64,000 nt of DNA from Lawsonibacter asaccharolyticus (GTDB lineage Bacteria; Bacillota; Clostridia; Oscillospirales; Oscillospiraceae). The notes beneath the pieces are model-generated. The model saw only the letters and a program-made list of their open reading frames with translations. It was not told the DNA's origin and did no database searches. This document shows, one piece after another, positions 15,837 through 24,186 of this stretch (within the stretch, counting starts at the first letter, position 1; every line of letters starts with the position of its first letter). Location: positions 248,001 through 312,000 of the forward strand of contig BFBT01000001.1 of assembly GCA_003112755.1 (NCBI GenBank). The letters run 5' to 3'. The translations under genes and the position numbers were made by a program.

Positions 15837-16697
15837 TCAAACACTCTCTTCCCATCCGTATATCAATTGTTCTTGATCTAGAATCTGCTCGTAGGCTTTC
15901 GCAAATAGGAAATCCATATTGGCATAAATAGACCGCATGGTCTCTTTATACAGCTTCCGCAGACACCTGGGATTTCCTTTTCCTTCTGGTATTTTAGCCT
16001 CCAGACACATTCTTCGGATACTGTCGGAGATCTGTGTCCTCCGCATCGGTTTTTTCTGTCTGGTCAGGAACAGGGGGCCTGTTGTGATCCCGCTCCGCTT
16101 TGCATAGGACAAGAGCTCCTGACACAGGCACTTTGGGAGACGGATGATCTCTCTCCCGCCGCCTCTGTTTATCACCAGTTTTCCCTCTTCTGCGGCCTCC
16201 ACTGTCAGCTTGGATGCCTGCTGCACCGGAAGATCAACATTAGCAAATACCTTTATCAAAAAATAGACCCGCTCGTTCTTCAACGCCTTTGCCGTCTGCA
16301 GCATACGCAAATATTCGTTGCGCGTCAGCTCCGGCAGCACCTCGTCCGCATCCACCATCAGGGTCTTGATCTGAAATTCCCTGTGCCCCAGGAAATCCGC
16401 CAGGGTATTTCCCACAGAGAGGAATCGGTTTACCGTGCGGACCGCATACGATTCCTTTTGAAGGTTCTCGCTCCATTGCCTCAGTGTATCCCGGTCCATC
16501 ACTTTCTCTTCCGGCAGCCACTGATACAGCATCTCCACAGCCTGTCTGTAGCTTTTAATGGAGCCCTGATCCATTCCCTTATTTTTCATGTATGCCTCGA
16601 AGCTGTCAATGAGCTCTGGTGTCAGTTTGACTGCATCATTTTGCGGCATCAAAGTGCCTTCCGCCATATTCCCCGGATATTGTATCTGATGATCCAT
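15837..16697 (-). CDS. tyrosine recombinase-like protein with degraded active site
   Basis: About 286 residues from ATG 16697; a longer frame to 16835 has unusual composition. It has a SAM-like N-terminal DNA-binding domain (SFEAYMKNKGMDQGSIKSYRQAVEML) and a catalytic-domain fold similar in layout to the intact recombinase at 59065-60015. The key residues are changed. The first Arg region reads ANVDLPVQQA instead of ATGIRISEL. HxxR is RCLR, and the late GH pair is missing. It is probably inactive for strand exchange and may act as a DNA-binding regulator or be a decaying relic. The ICE ends close to its 3' side. Confidence 0.65.
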   Translation of the reverse strand: MDHQIQYPGNMAEGTLMPQNDAVKLTPELIDSFEAYMKNKGMDQGSIKSYRQAVEMLYQWLPEEKVMDRDTLRQWSENLQKESYAVRTVNRFLSVGNTLADFLGHREFQIKTLMVDADEVLPELTRNEYLRMLQTAKALKNERVYFLIKVFANVDLPVQQASKLTVEAAEEGKLVINRGGGREIIRLPKCLCQELLSYAKRSGITTGPLFLTRQKKPMRRTQISDSIRRMCLEAKIPEGKGNPRCLRKLYKETMRSIYANMDFLFAKAYEQILDQEQLIYGWEESV

Positions 16698-16722
16698 ATC
16701 GTCCCACCCAGTTTTTCCTCTT

Positions 16723-16947
16723 TTATAAATGCCTGTCCGACAGCCTGCACTTTCTTCTGCCGAAAAATAATTTCCCAGGCAGTCTGAACATCGACCGCCT
16801 TGAACAGTGCCCGCCGTCCCCTGCGTCAGTGCCAAAACTGACCAGCATCTTTTCTATCACGCTGTCCATGCATCGAAATTCTTCGCGATCAAATTTTACT
16901 GATGTTCTGCGGACCCACTGCGGAAAAAGGGCATCAGCCCAACGCAT
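16723..16947 (-). CDS. small hypothetical protein
   Basis: A 74-residue frame preceded by AGGAG at 7-8 nt, a convincing ribosome site, starting shortly after the lipoprotein stop. Basic protein (ALFPQWVRRTSVKFDREEF) with no family I recognise. It ends 26 bp before the preferred start of the recombinase-like gene. It could be a real small gene or the frameshifted former start of that gene. Confidence 0.35.
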   Translation of the reverse strand: MRWADALFPQWVRRTSVKFDREEFRCMDSVIEKMLVSFGTDAGDGGHCSRRSMFRLPGKLFFGRRKCRLSDRHL

Positions 16948-16997
16948 CACTTTTCTCCTGAACTTCTATCCCGCTTTCAGGCAGTCCTTCCGCCCCC

Positions 16998-17759
16998 TTA
17001 TGTCAGCGCTGAGACTGCATCCTCCCCGCGGTCAAGCCGGTACAATCCGCTCCCATCCTCTGATACCAGGTAGGTATCCAGGATCTGGTGATCCTCTCTT
17101 CCGTAAGCATTGATGCAGTAGCAGGGCATCCCGTCCACCATCACGATCCCCTCCTCCGGGAACAACAGATAGGAACTCATATCACTGCCGCTCAGTCCCA
17201 GCCTCTCCGGAGGCATCTCTTCCAGAAAGTGCACCGCCTCCTCAACTGTAAGGGACTCTGCCTCCTCTTCCGCCCCTTCCAGCAGAACAGGCGTGATAGA
17301 ACAGGACTGTGTCTGCCATCTGATCTCCAGGGCAAAGATTCCGTCCCCTTCTGCACACTTTGTTCCTACCGTCACCTCCCCCCTCTCCGCCTGAAAGTCA
17401 GGCTCCTCCTTTGGGGCGTCTCTGCTGCCCAGAATGGAGCAGTCATAATTGTCCTCCAACATCTGCACATATTCTGCCGCGACCTGGTTTCCGGACTCGA
17501 GCCCAGAGTATTCATAGGTCGGCTGTCCCTGGGCCTCATCTGTGTCCTGGTCCCCGCCGGCCTGTGTATTCTCCTGCACCGAACAGGTCATTTCGCTGCC
17601 CAGGGCCACCAGCTTGGTCAACGCGGGCAGTGCATCTGATCCGATCCCATAATTGTCGGGCGGCTCGGCTCCTCCGCCGCATCCCGTCAGGGTCAGGCAC
17701 AGCGTCAGTACGCCTCCCGCCAGATTCCTCCAGCTTCCTTGTTCCATCCGATCACTCAT
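16998..17759 (-). CDS. putative lipoprotein
   Basis: A 253-residue secreted protein. The N-terminus (RNLAGGVLTLCLTLTGCGGG) has a hydrophobic core and a lipobox LTGC, so it should be lipid-anchored on the outer face of the membrane. The rest is acidic without a recognised domain. Start ATG 17759 overlaps the stop of the FtsA-like gene, so the two are co-translated. Function unknown; it may work with the FtsA-like protein. Confidence 0.75.
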   Translation of the reverse strand: MSDRMEQGSWRNLAGGVLTLCLTLTGCGGGAEPPDNYGIGSDALPALTKLVALGSEMTCSVQENTQAGGDQDTDEAQGQPTYEYSGLESGNQVAAEYVQMLEDNYDCSILGSRDAPKEEPDFQAERGEVTVGTKCAEGDGIFALEIRWQTQSCSITPVLLEGAEEEAESLTVEEAVHFLEEMPPERLGLSGSDMSSYLLFPEEGIVMVDGMPCYCINAYGREDHQILDTYLVSEDGSGLYRLDRGEDAVSALT

Positions 17760-19656
17760 ATTGGATCTCCACTCTATCCCCATCATTCAGCCGCTGCTGA
17801 AAGGTGCAGTCCGCACCGTTCACTGTAAGCCGCACCGGCCGCTCTGCATGTTTGAAGTCGATTCCGGACCGCTCCAGCAGGTCCATCAAATAGTAGGGCG
17901 TACCATCCGCCTTCCCTGGAAGGGGGAGCGGTCTGCCATTAAGTTCGATCTGTATTGGCACCCCGGTCTGTATTGGCACCCCGGTCTGTATTGGCACCCC
18001 GGTCTGTATTGGCGCCCCGGTCTGTATTGGCGCCCCAGCTGCCTTCTCCTTCTCCGGCCCCTTTTCAGATACCTGCACGGTTTCCAGGCTGTCGCCCGTG
18101 CTGAGAGGAGTGTCCGGCGCCAGCAGTTTTCCCTGGCACGCCAGTCCTCCCACTCCCAGCTGTCGGCTCAGCTGACCCGCGTTCAGTTCCTGATCCTTTC
18201 CCGCCTTGGCCGGCTCGAACTGGATCACATCTCCCGCATGGACTATCTGGGAGGGCTTTGCCTCCACTCCATTGATCGCAAGCCTCGCCGGGAGGGCAGG
18301 TTCTCCATAAAATACAGTCCGTTTCCCATCCAGGTAGAGCATCAGGCTCTTTCCGCTCCGGCCCAGCAGGTCGCTGTGGGTAAAGCCATTCATCATCAGA
18401 AGCTCCAGCACTGTCACCCTCCCGCTCCGGAACAACTTTGCCGGCTTCCCGTTGAGCACGACCCGATAGCTGTCGCTGATCAGTCCCAATCCCGCTGAGA
18501 CCGCGATGCCCAAAGGTGTGGTATATTCCGGATCGTCCAGGTCCTGGATATCGGAGCAGGCGCTGTTCTGGAAGTACCGTCCGGCCACAGCTACCCGTTT
18601 TCGGTCCATCTGCAGCGCATCTGCTACCCGTCCGCTCAGTCCTGCCAGTTTGCTGCCCCCGCCAGCCAGAAACAGCGCGGAAGGCGGTCTCTCATTCAAT
18701 TCCAGGACCCGGCGGGCGATCTCATCGGCCAGCCGCTGGACCTCCGGCTCTATCATAGAAAAAATTTCCTCGTCCGAACAGCTCTGCTCCACACCTACCA
18801 CGTCTTCAAAGGAAATGGGTGCCCCCTTCCCCAGCTGCATTTTGATCCGCTCCGCAGTGTGGTAGTCCACAAGGCACGCCCGCATCAGCGCCTCTGTGAT
18901 CTCATCCCCGGCCACCGTAGCCATTGTGTAGCCCACAACGCCTCCATCCCGGCACAGAGCGATATCCGTGGTCCCGGCTCCAATATCCACCAGCGCCAGA
19001 TTCAGCAGGCGGATGTCCTCCGGGATGGCTGCGTTCAGGGCCGCAATCGGCTCCAGGGTCAGGCTCGCCACCTCAAGTCCCGCCTCCACCATCACTGCGT
19101 ACAGGCTGTCCACCACTTCGCTGGGCAGAAAGGTAGCCACCACGGCCGCCTCCAGCACCTGCCCTGTGTGTCCTTCCAAGCTGGTCATGGGGTAATGGTC
19201 AAGCCGAAGCTGTGTAACAGTGTACCCCACCAGAAACATCCTCTGCTCCTGCTCCTTATCCTGAAGGGTGCGTTCCGCCGCTGCCACCGCCTCCAGCTCC
19301 AGTTGGCTGATCCGCTCTCCCTTCACGATCTCCGGAGCGGAGAGCTCCAGACAGTACTCTCCCCGCTCCGTTCTCAGGGCTCGGCCGGCCGCAGCCACAC
19401 AAGCCCGCTCCAGCTTTCTCCCGCTCCGCTCCTCCAGGCTCTTCGTCACCTCGGAGACTACCTTTGCCACCTGCCGGATATCTTCGATCTGTCCATCCAG
19501 CATGGTACGTCTCTCATGCGGCCGCCTCTCCACTTCGAGGACCCGCATTTTATCCTGCTCCTGCCGGGCCAACAGCCCGATCACGCTTCTGGTCCCAATG
19601 TCCAGTGCATAGATCAGATCCTGTTCCTGGTCCGAGTGTCTGCTGGTCTCTTCCAT
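17752..19656 (-). CDS. FtsA-like actin-fold ATPase with long C-terminal extension
   Basis: A 634-residue protein. Residues 15 to about 400 match the FtsA/PilM actin fold: YALDIGTRSVIGLLA (phosphate 1), LALVDIGAGTTDIALC (phosphate 2) and ALFLAGGGSKLAGL (adenosine motif). FtsA proteins anchor FtsZ or assemble pili at the membrane. The extension beyond residue 400 is unusual for FtsA, which has about 420 residues. It ends in a ubiquitin-like-looking segment (IELNGRPLPLPG ... LNDGDRVEIQY) preceded by an 18-bp tandem repeat encoding PIQTG(A/V). It overlaps a lipoprotein gene. Its cellular role is uncertain. Confidence 0.75.
   Translation of the reverse strand: MEETSRHSDQEQDLIYALDIGTRSVIGLLARQEQDKMRVLEVERRPHERRTMLDGQIEDIRQVAKVVSEVTKSLEERSGRKLERACVAAAGRALRTERGEYCLELSAPEIVKGERISQLELEAVAAAERTLQDKEQEQRMFLVGYTVTQLRLDHYPMTSLEGHTGQVLEAAVVATFLPSEVVDSLYAVMVEAGLEVASLTLEPIAALNAAIPEDIRLLNLALVDIGAGTTDIALCRDGGVVGYTMATVAGDEITEALMRACLVDYHTAERIKMQLGKGAPISFEDVVGVEQSCSDEEIFSMIEPEVQRLADEIARRVLELNERPPSALFLAGGGSKLAGLSGRVADALQMDRKRVAVAGRYFQNSACSDIQDLDDPEYTTPLGIAVSAGLGLISDSYRVVLNGKPAKLFRSGRVTVLELLMMNGFTHSDLLGRSGKSLMLYLDGKRTVFYGEPALPARLAINGVEAKPSQIVHAGDVIQFEPAKAGKDQELNAGQLSRQLGVGGLACQGKLLAPDTPLSTGDSLETVQVSEKGPEKEKAAGAPIQTGAPIQTGVPIQTGVPIQTGVPIQIELNGRPLPLPGKADGTPYYLMDLLERSGIDFKHAERPVRLTVNGADCTFQQRLNDGDRVEIQYE
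17949..18038. repeat. 18-bp tandem repeat, five units, in the FtsA-like gene
   Basis: Five head-to-tail copies of TCTGTATTGGC(A/G)CCCC(G/A)G, differing at one or two positions, coding for repeated PIQTG(A/V). The unit is a multiple of three, so copy-number change keeps the frame. Confidence 0.92.
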
Positions 19657-19802
19657 GGAATTACCCCCTTACGAAAGCGGGAAGGCTATCTTAAAATTTC
19701 TTTTAAGACAACCTCCCCACCCCGCCTGTTTATCTATCTGCCGAATATTCTTTTTCAGGTCCTGGCTGTGCCCCTTTTTTCTTTTCGCACAGCTCCCGGC
19801 AC

Positions 19803-21614
19803 TCAGTATTTGCTGAACCGGTTCTCTCCCTGGGACAGCTCCAGCCCACCGACCGGAATGGCGGGCTCACACTGGCCGACAGCGGGCTCCTCAGTTCTGG
19901 CACTTCCTTCCTTCAGCCGGAAGCGCTGGATCATCTGCTTCATGACGACCGCCTGGGAGGAGAGCTCCTCACTCGCGGCTGCAGACTCCTCGCTGGTGGC
20001 GGAGTTGGTCTGGACCACAGCAGAGATCTGATCCACGCCCGTGGTCAGCTGAGCGATCGACTCGGACTGGGCAATGGAATTCTCCGCCAGCTGATCCAGA
20101 TAGTCAATGGCAGTACCGGAATATTCCACAGTCTCCTCCATGCTCTTTACCACATCTTCCACCAGAGCGTTGCTCCGCTCCACATGAGCAATGGCATTTT
20201 CGATCTGCTTCTTTGTCTGCTTGGCCGCCTGGTCCGACTTGGAAGCCAGATTCCGCACCTCATCCGCCACTACGGCAAAGCCCTTTCCGGCAGAGCCGGC
20301 CCGTGCGGCTTCCACCGCCGCATTCAGCGCCAGAATATTGGTCTGGAAGGCAATGTTTTCAATGGTCTCAATGATCTTTCCAATGTCTGTCTGGCTCTTC
20401 AGCACGTCGCTCATGGCCTGGCGCATCTCCTGCATCTTCTGATTGCAGGCCTGGGTCTTTTCGCCGGACTGGTCCGCCTTTTCCTTGGCAACTCTGGCAG
20501 TCTCCGCATTCTCCTGTGCTTTCTGGTCCAGATCAGAAATGGTAGCGGAGAGCTCCTGGACTGCGCTGGCCTGCTCGGTAGCGCCCTGCGCCAGCGCCTG
20601 GGCCCCATTGGACACCTGTTCGGAACCGGCAGACACCTGCTCCGCACTGACACCGATCTGAGACAGGGTATCGCTCAGGTTTCCATTGATGACCCTGACA
20701 GACTTGAGAACGGACTGGAGTACGCCAACATACATGTCCACGTTTTTGGAATGTACGTCAAAATTCCCGTTGGCCATCTCTTCCAACAGATAGCACTCAT
20801 CCGCAATGACTTCTTTTAAAACATGCTGGCTGGTACGCAGGGCCTCACACATATCGCCCAATTCGTTCTTGCTTTTGAATGTGACCGGGATATCCATGTT
20901 GCCCTCGCTAAAGCCCACCAGGGCGTTGCGGACCTCCTCTGTGGGGCCGGTCACATTCCGGATCAGCGCAAACGCCAGGACCAGAACACCGATGGTAGCA
21001 GCCACCATAGCGGCAATAATCGCAAAGAAAGTTCCCTTCACGCTGTTCTCGATTCTGGTCCGCTCCTCGGCCATGCTCTTTTCCAAAAAAGTATCCAGTT
21101 CAGTGGCCGCATTCCCCATCTCTGTCTGAAGCGGGGTATCCTCATTGTAAATGATCTCTTTTGCCTGCTCCAGATAGAGCTCGTTCCCGGTGCTGTGATA
21201 CTGCTCGTAAAGGCCCATGATCTTTTCCGCAACCGCTCTCCACTCGCTGTTAATGCTGTCGTATTTTTCCAGCAGCGACTGGTCCTCGATCTGGCTGGGC
21301 CATGTCTCATACAGGCTTGCAGTATAGGTCTGCATCGCCTCCAGGGCGGCTTCCGCCTGCGCGATCAGGCTTTCGTTGGCACTGCTTTCGGGGACCAACA
21401 GCGCGTCACGGTAGTTCCGGCCCGCCGTAATGGCATTGACCCGCGCATTCAGGATGGCCATATTGGTCTCCACATCTTCATTCATAAGCATCTCATACTG
21501 GCCCCTTTGATTGTTCATCATCATGAGGGAGGCAATAATGAGCGCTACAGAAATCACAATAGTGATCCCATATCCCAGGATCAGACTTTTTTTGACCTTC
21601 ATATTTTTCAGCAT
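19803..21614 (-). CDS. methyl-accepting chemotaxis protein
   Basis: A 603-residue chemoreceptor. TM1 is at about residues 9-31, then an extracellular four-helix-bundle sensor, TM2 near 190-215, a HAMP-like region ([21 protein letters not shown]) and a second linker. The long cytoplasmic coiled coil has the conserved tip [20 protein letters not shown]. It would signal through CheA/CheW, which are not in this window, to the CheY, CheC, CheD and CheV encoded in the flagellar operon. The ligand cannot be predicted. It ends in a short Glu/Pro tail without a clear CheR-docking pentapeptide. Confidence 0.93.
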   Translation of the reverse strand: MLKNMKVKKSLILGYGITIVISVALIIASLMMMNNQRGQYEMLMNEDVETNMAILNARVNAITAGRNYRDALLVPESSANESLIAQAEAALEAMQTYTASLYETWPSQIEDQSLLEKYDSINSEWRAVAEKIMGLYEQYHSTGNELYLEQAKEIIYNEDTPLQTEMGNAATELDTFLEKSMAEERTRIENSVKGTFFAIIAAMVAATIGVLVLAFALIRNVTGPTEEVRNALVGFSEGNMDIPVTFKSKNELGDMCEALRTSQHVLKEVIADECYLLEEMANGNFDVHSKNVDMYVGVLQSVLKSVRVINGNLSDTLSQIGVSAEQVSAGSEQVSNGAQALAQGATEQASAVQELSATISDLDQKAQENAETARVAKEKADQSGEKTQACNQKMQEMRQAMSDVLKSQTDIGKIIETIENIAFQTNILALNAAVEAARAGSAGKGFAVVADEVRNLASKSDQAAKQTKKQIENAIAHVERSNALVEDVVKSMEETVEYSGTAIDYLDQLAENSIAQSESIAQLTTGVDQISAVVQTNSATSEESAAASEELSSQAVVMKQMIQRFRLKEGSARTEEPAVGQCEPAIPVGGLELSQGENRFSKY

Positions 21615-21684
21615 GGCAACTACTTCCTTTATCTATTATCTATTTTATATTTATCTCGATCAGTTCTGCGATACTCTGCTCTTT

Positions 21685-22389
21685 CTACATCACATCTCCA
21701 TACCTTCCATTTCTCACATCTCCAAAGATCCTCCCGTCCACCAGAGTGATCACACGCTTTCGCATGAGATTTACAAAGTTTTTGGCGTGCGTGGCCATGA
21801 TTACCGTTGTACCCAGGCGGTTAAGCTCTCCGATCAAGTGAAACAGATCCCATATAGTGTCCTCGTCCAGACTTGCGGTAAGTTCGTCCAGCACCAGCAC
21901 GGATGGGCTGTTGATGATGGCCCGGGCCAGCTCCACCCGGCGGCACTCTCCCAGTGACAGTTCCACCGGATACCGTTTCTCCACATCCTTCAGTCCGACC
22001 ATACACAGCGCCTTCCGAATGCGCTCCTCCATCGGCACCTTTCTCCGCCCCCGCCCTATCATGGATGCCATGGCCAGATTCTCTTCAATGGTCCGCTTTC
22101 TCATCAGCTGGGAGATCTGCGGCACATAGCCGATGCAGCCCGCCTTTCTGGGATGCCCGAATCTGCGCTGCTGCCCTATGGGCACATTGTCCAGATAAAC
22201 CGCTCCGGCAGTGGGAGTGATCTCCCCCGCGATCAGGTTCAGCAGAGTGCTTTTCCCTGCGCCGCTGCTGCCGGTAACAAAGACAAATTCCTGCTGTTCA
22301 ATGGTAAGGTCTATCTCTCTCACCGCGGGAACCGCTTTCTTTTCCTGCTGATAATATTTACTCACCTGTTCCAAGCGGATCTGTGGCAT
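21685..22389 (-). CDS. FtsE-like ABC transporter ATPase
   Basis: A 234-residue ATP-binding cassette. It has Walker A GSSGAGKST, a Q-loop region (YVPQISQLM), a slightly altered signature LSLGECRRVELARAI, Walker B VLVLDE and an H-loop (IMATHAKN). The size and the absence of a long C-terminus fit FtsE/LolD-type ATPases. No FtsX-like membrane partner is adjacent, and the chemoreceptor gene lies 70 bp downstream. It may pair with a permease elsewhere. A good ribosome site (AAAAGGAGCG) precedes the ATG. Confidence 0.8.
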   Translation of the reverse strand: MPQIRLEQVSKYYQQEKKAVPAVREIDLTIEQQEFVFVTGSSGAGKSTLLNLIAGEITPTAGAVYLDNVPIGQQRRFGHPRKAGCIGYVPQISQLMRKRTIEENLAMASMIGRGRRKVPMEERIRKALCMVGLKDVEKRYPVELSLGECRRVELARAIINSPSVLVLDELTASLDEDTIWDLFHLIGELNRLGTTVIMATHAKNFVNLMRKRVITLVDGRIFGDVRNGRYGDVM

Positions 22390-22417
22390 ACTACGCTCCT
22401 TTTCGCCCCTTTTTCTC

Positions 22418-22446
22418 TATACATCAGGGCCCGGATTTGCTATAAT
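22418..22446 (+). promoter_or_regulatory. promoter of the C39-type peptidase gene
   Basis: TATACA, 17 bp, then TATAAT with an upstream TG one base away (TGCTATAAT at 22438-22446). The -35 is weak but the extended -10 is perfect, 23 bp before the start codon. Confidence 0.65.
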
Positions 22447-22468
22447 CAAATAAAGAGGAGTGGTTTTT

Positions 22469-23308
22469 TTGTCCCGTCGATCAAAGTCTCATTTCAGGCG
22501 CAGGCTGGTCCTCTGGGGCCTGCTGGCCCTGTTGTGCATCGGTCTGACCGAGCTGGCGGTCTGCGCCTATGCCGACCCAGCCCTCTTTCAGAGGATCACA
22601 GCCCCTGCCTCCCAGCTCTTTCAAACCGTCCGCACCGCCGGTGCCGGACTTTTGGACCGGCTCACACCGGAAGAGGCCCCTGTCAGCCAGCTTGCCGGTG
22701 ATCCTGCCATTTCGGAGGCACCGCCGATGGAGGACGCCAACATTACAGAGTTCGCCGTCCGGGCCGATAGGGAGATCCTGACCGGCGGCACAGTGGCGCT
22801 GACTTATTACAATCAGGGTGAGGAGCCTTGGGCGAGCCGGCCTTTTGGACCAGATCCGATCTCCGGCTATGGGTGCGGTCCCACCGCCCTGTCTATGCTG
22901 GTCTCCTCTCTGACCGATCAGGACATCGACCCGGAGGAAATGGCAGCGTGGGCCTATGAGCACGGCTACTGTGCGCCCGGAAGCGGCTCTTATCTCTCCA
23001 TCGTAGAGGGGGTCTCCCAGGCATATGGGCTCAGTGCTGAGTCCGTCCCGGACCTCTCCCCTGGCGAACTGCGTCAGGATCTCTCCTCCGGGCACATCTT
23101 TGTAGCTCTGATGGGGAGCGGCCACTTTACCAGCTCCGGGCACTTTATTCTCCTGCGCGGGGTCACGCTGGATGGGAAAATCCTGGTGGCTGATCCAAAC
23201 AGCCGGGAGCGCAGCCTGGCCGCGTGGGACCCGGAAGTGATCCTTGCGGAGCTATCCCAAAGCCGCTCTTCCGGTGCGCCGCTCTGGCGCTTCTCCACCC
23301 TAAAATGA
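22469..23308 (+). CDS. secreted or membrane-anchored C39-family peptidase-like protein
   Basis: About 279 residues. A basic N-terminus and one membrane segment (LVLWGLLALLCIGLTELAV) are followed by a linker and a peptidase-C39-like domain. The cysteine is in YGCGPTALSML and the histidine in SSGHFILLRGV, and a DPNS turn follows, the catalytic layout of papain-like C39 proteins. TTG at 22469 has better spacing to GAGGAG than GTG at 22460. It is the only plus-strand gene in this area, monocistronic between its own promoter and terminator. The substrate is unknown. Confidence 0.82.
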   Translation: MSRRSKSHFRRRLVLWGLLALLCIGLTELAVCAYADPALFQRITAPASQLFQTVRTAGAGLLDRLTPEEAPVSQLAGDPAISEAPPMEDANITEFAVRADREILTGGTVALTYYNQGEEPWASRPFGPDPISGYGCGPTALSMLVSSLTDQDIDPEEMAAWAYEHGYCAPGSGSYLSIVEGVSQAYGLSAESVPDLSPGELRQDLSSGHIFVALMGSGHFTSSGHFILLRGVTLDGKILVADPNSRERSLAAWDPEVILAELSQSRSSGAPLWRFSTLK

Positions 23309-23317
23309 CATCAAGCT

Positions 23318-23353
23318 CCCTCTGCCGGCAAGATGCCGGCAGAGGGCTTTTTT
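23318..23353 (+). terminator. Rho-independent terminator of the peptidase gene
   Basis: CCCTCTGCCGGC and GCCGGCAGAGGG form a perfect 12-bp stem with a 5-nt loop, followed by C and six T. Located 10 bp after the stop. It also lies in the gap to the convergent flgN gene and may serve both. Confidence 0.92.
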
Positions 23354-23373
23354 CCACCAAACAGCGGCCTGAC

Positions 23374-23766
23374 TCAGCTTTGGTAAAAAGACTCTCTCCC
23401 CGCCAGCCGCCTGCTCAGAGCCTTGTCCGCCTGAAGCGTCCGCTCTAACAGCGCGCGGTTCCGTTCCACCTGGAGGGACAGGGCCTCTCCCTCCACTCCC
23501 GCCGGCTTTTTTCCGGACAGGATCTGTCGCAGCAGATCGCCCTCTTCCTTGGGCAGTCCGCCACATTGCTTTTTCAGCAGTTCCTTCTGATCTCTAAGCT
23601 GGTTGATCTGCTCCTGACGCATGCTCAAAAACAGCCGCACCGATACCTGATCCTGGCGGTCTACCGCATCCAGCAGCTCCCGGGTGATATCCTGCACCTC
23701 GGACAGGGCCCGATACATTGCCCGTTCTGCCGCCAAGGCTGCGTCAAGCTCCTGTTTGCTCAGCAT
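23374..23766 (-). CDS. FlgN/FliT-like flagellar chaperone
   Basis: A 130-residue, almost entirely helical protein directly downstream of fliS. Size, coiled-coil character and position suggest a FlgN- or FliT-type export chaperone for hook-associated proteins. Sequence identity to either family is too weak to choose between them. Last gene of the fliD-fliS unit. Confidence 0.6.
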   Translation of the reverse strand: MLSKQELDAALAAERAMYRALSEVQDITRELLDAVDRQDQVSVRLFLSMRQEQINQLRDQKELLKKQCGGLPKEEGDLLRQILSGKKPAGVEGEALSLQVERNRALLERTLQADKALSRRLAGRESFYQS

Positions 23767-23780
23767 CTTCTGTCTCTCCT

Positions 23781-24155
23781 TCAGCGGTCCGTCTGACTTT
23801 TATCCGCCTGTCGGAAGCTGTCCCTCAGCTCCGCCGCCATTCCTTTGACCCGGGAAAGCTCCTTCTGGTTCCTTCCATTTTTGACCCGGCTGAGCTCATA
23901 ACAGAAATATTCATACAGGCGGTCCAGGTTCTGGCTGATCGGATACTGGCGGTCCAGCGTGTCATCCAAGTACCGGATGATCTTTACACTTCTGTCTACT
24001 GCCGCTTCAAAAGCAGGATAATGCTCCCGCTCCAGTTCGAGCTCTGCCTGGGTCAGCCGCTTCACCAGCTCGTCAAAGAGCAGGAGCAGGAGCTCTCCCT
24101 GGGTCATGGTGCTTAACGAGTCCTCCCGGTAGCGTTGGTATCCTCTCATATCCAT
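23781..24155 (-). CDS. fliS: flagellin export chaperone FliS
   Basis: A 124-residue helical chaperone that holds flagellin in an unpolymerised state until export. The beginning (YQRYREDSLSTMTQGELLLLLFDELVKRL) is characteristic of FliS, with the conserved N-terminal Tyr residues. It follows fliD by about 30 bp, the usual arrangement. Confidence 0.93.
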   Translation of the reverse strand: MDMRGYQRYREDSLSTMTQGELLLLLFDELVKRLTQAELELEREHYPAFEAAVDRSVKIIRYLDDTLDRQYPISQNLDRLYEYFCYELSRVKNGRNQKELSRVKGMAAELRDSFRQADKSQTDR

Positions 24156-24186
24156 AGGTGTTGGAATCCTTTCTCTCCTATCCGGC

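Noticed and set aside
16697..16835. Longer N-terminus for the degenerate recombinase
   Set aside because: The extra 46 residues do not resemble the family and overlap a small frame with a better ribosome site; ATG 16697 fits the domain start.
17949..18038. Possible CRISPR-like array
   Set aside because: Units are 18 bp, directly adjacent without unique spacers, and encode an in-frame peptide repeat.
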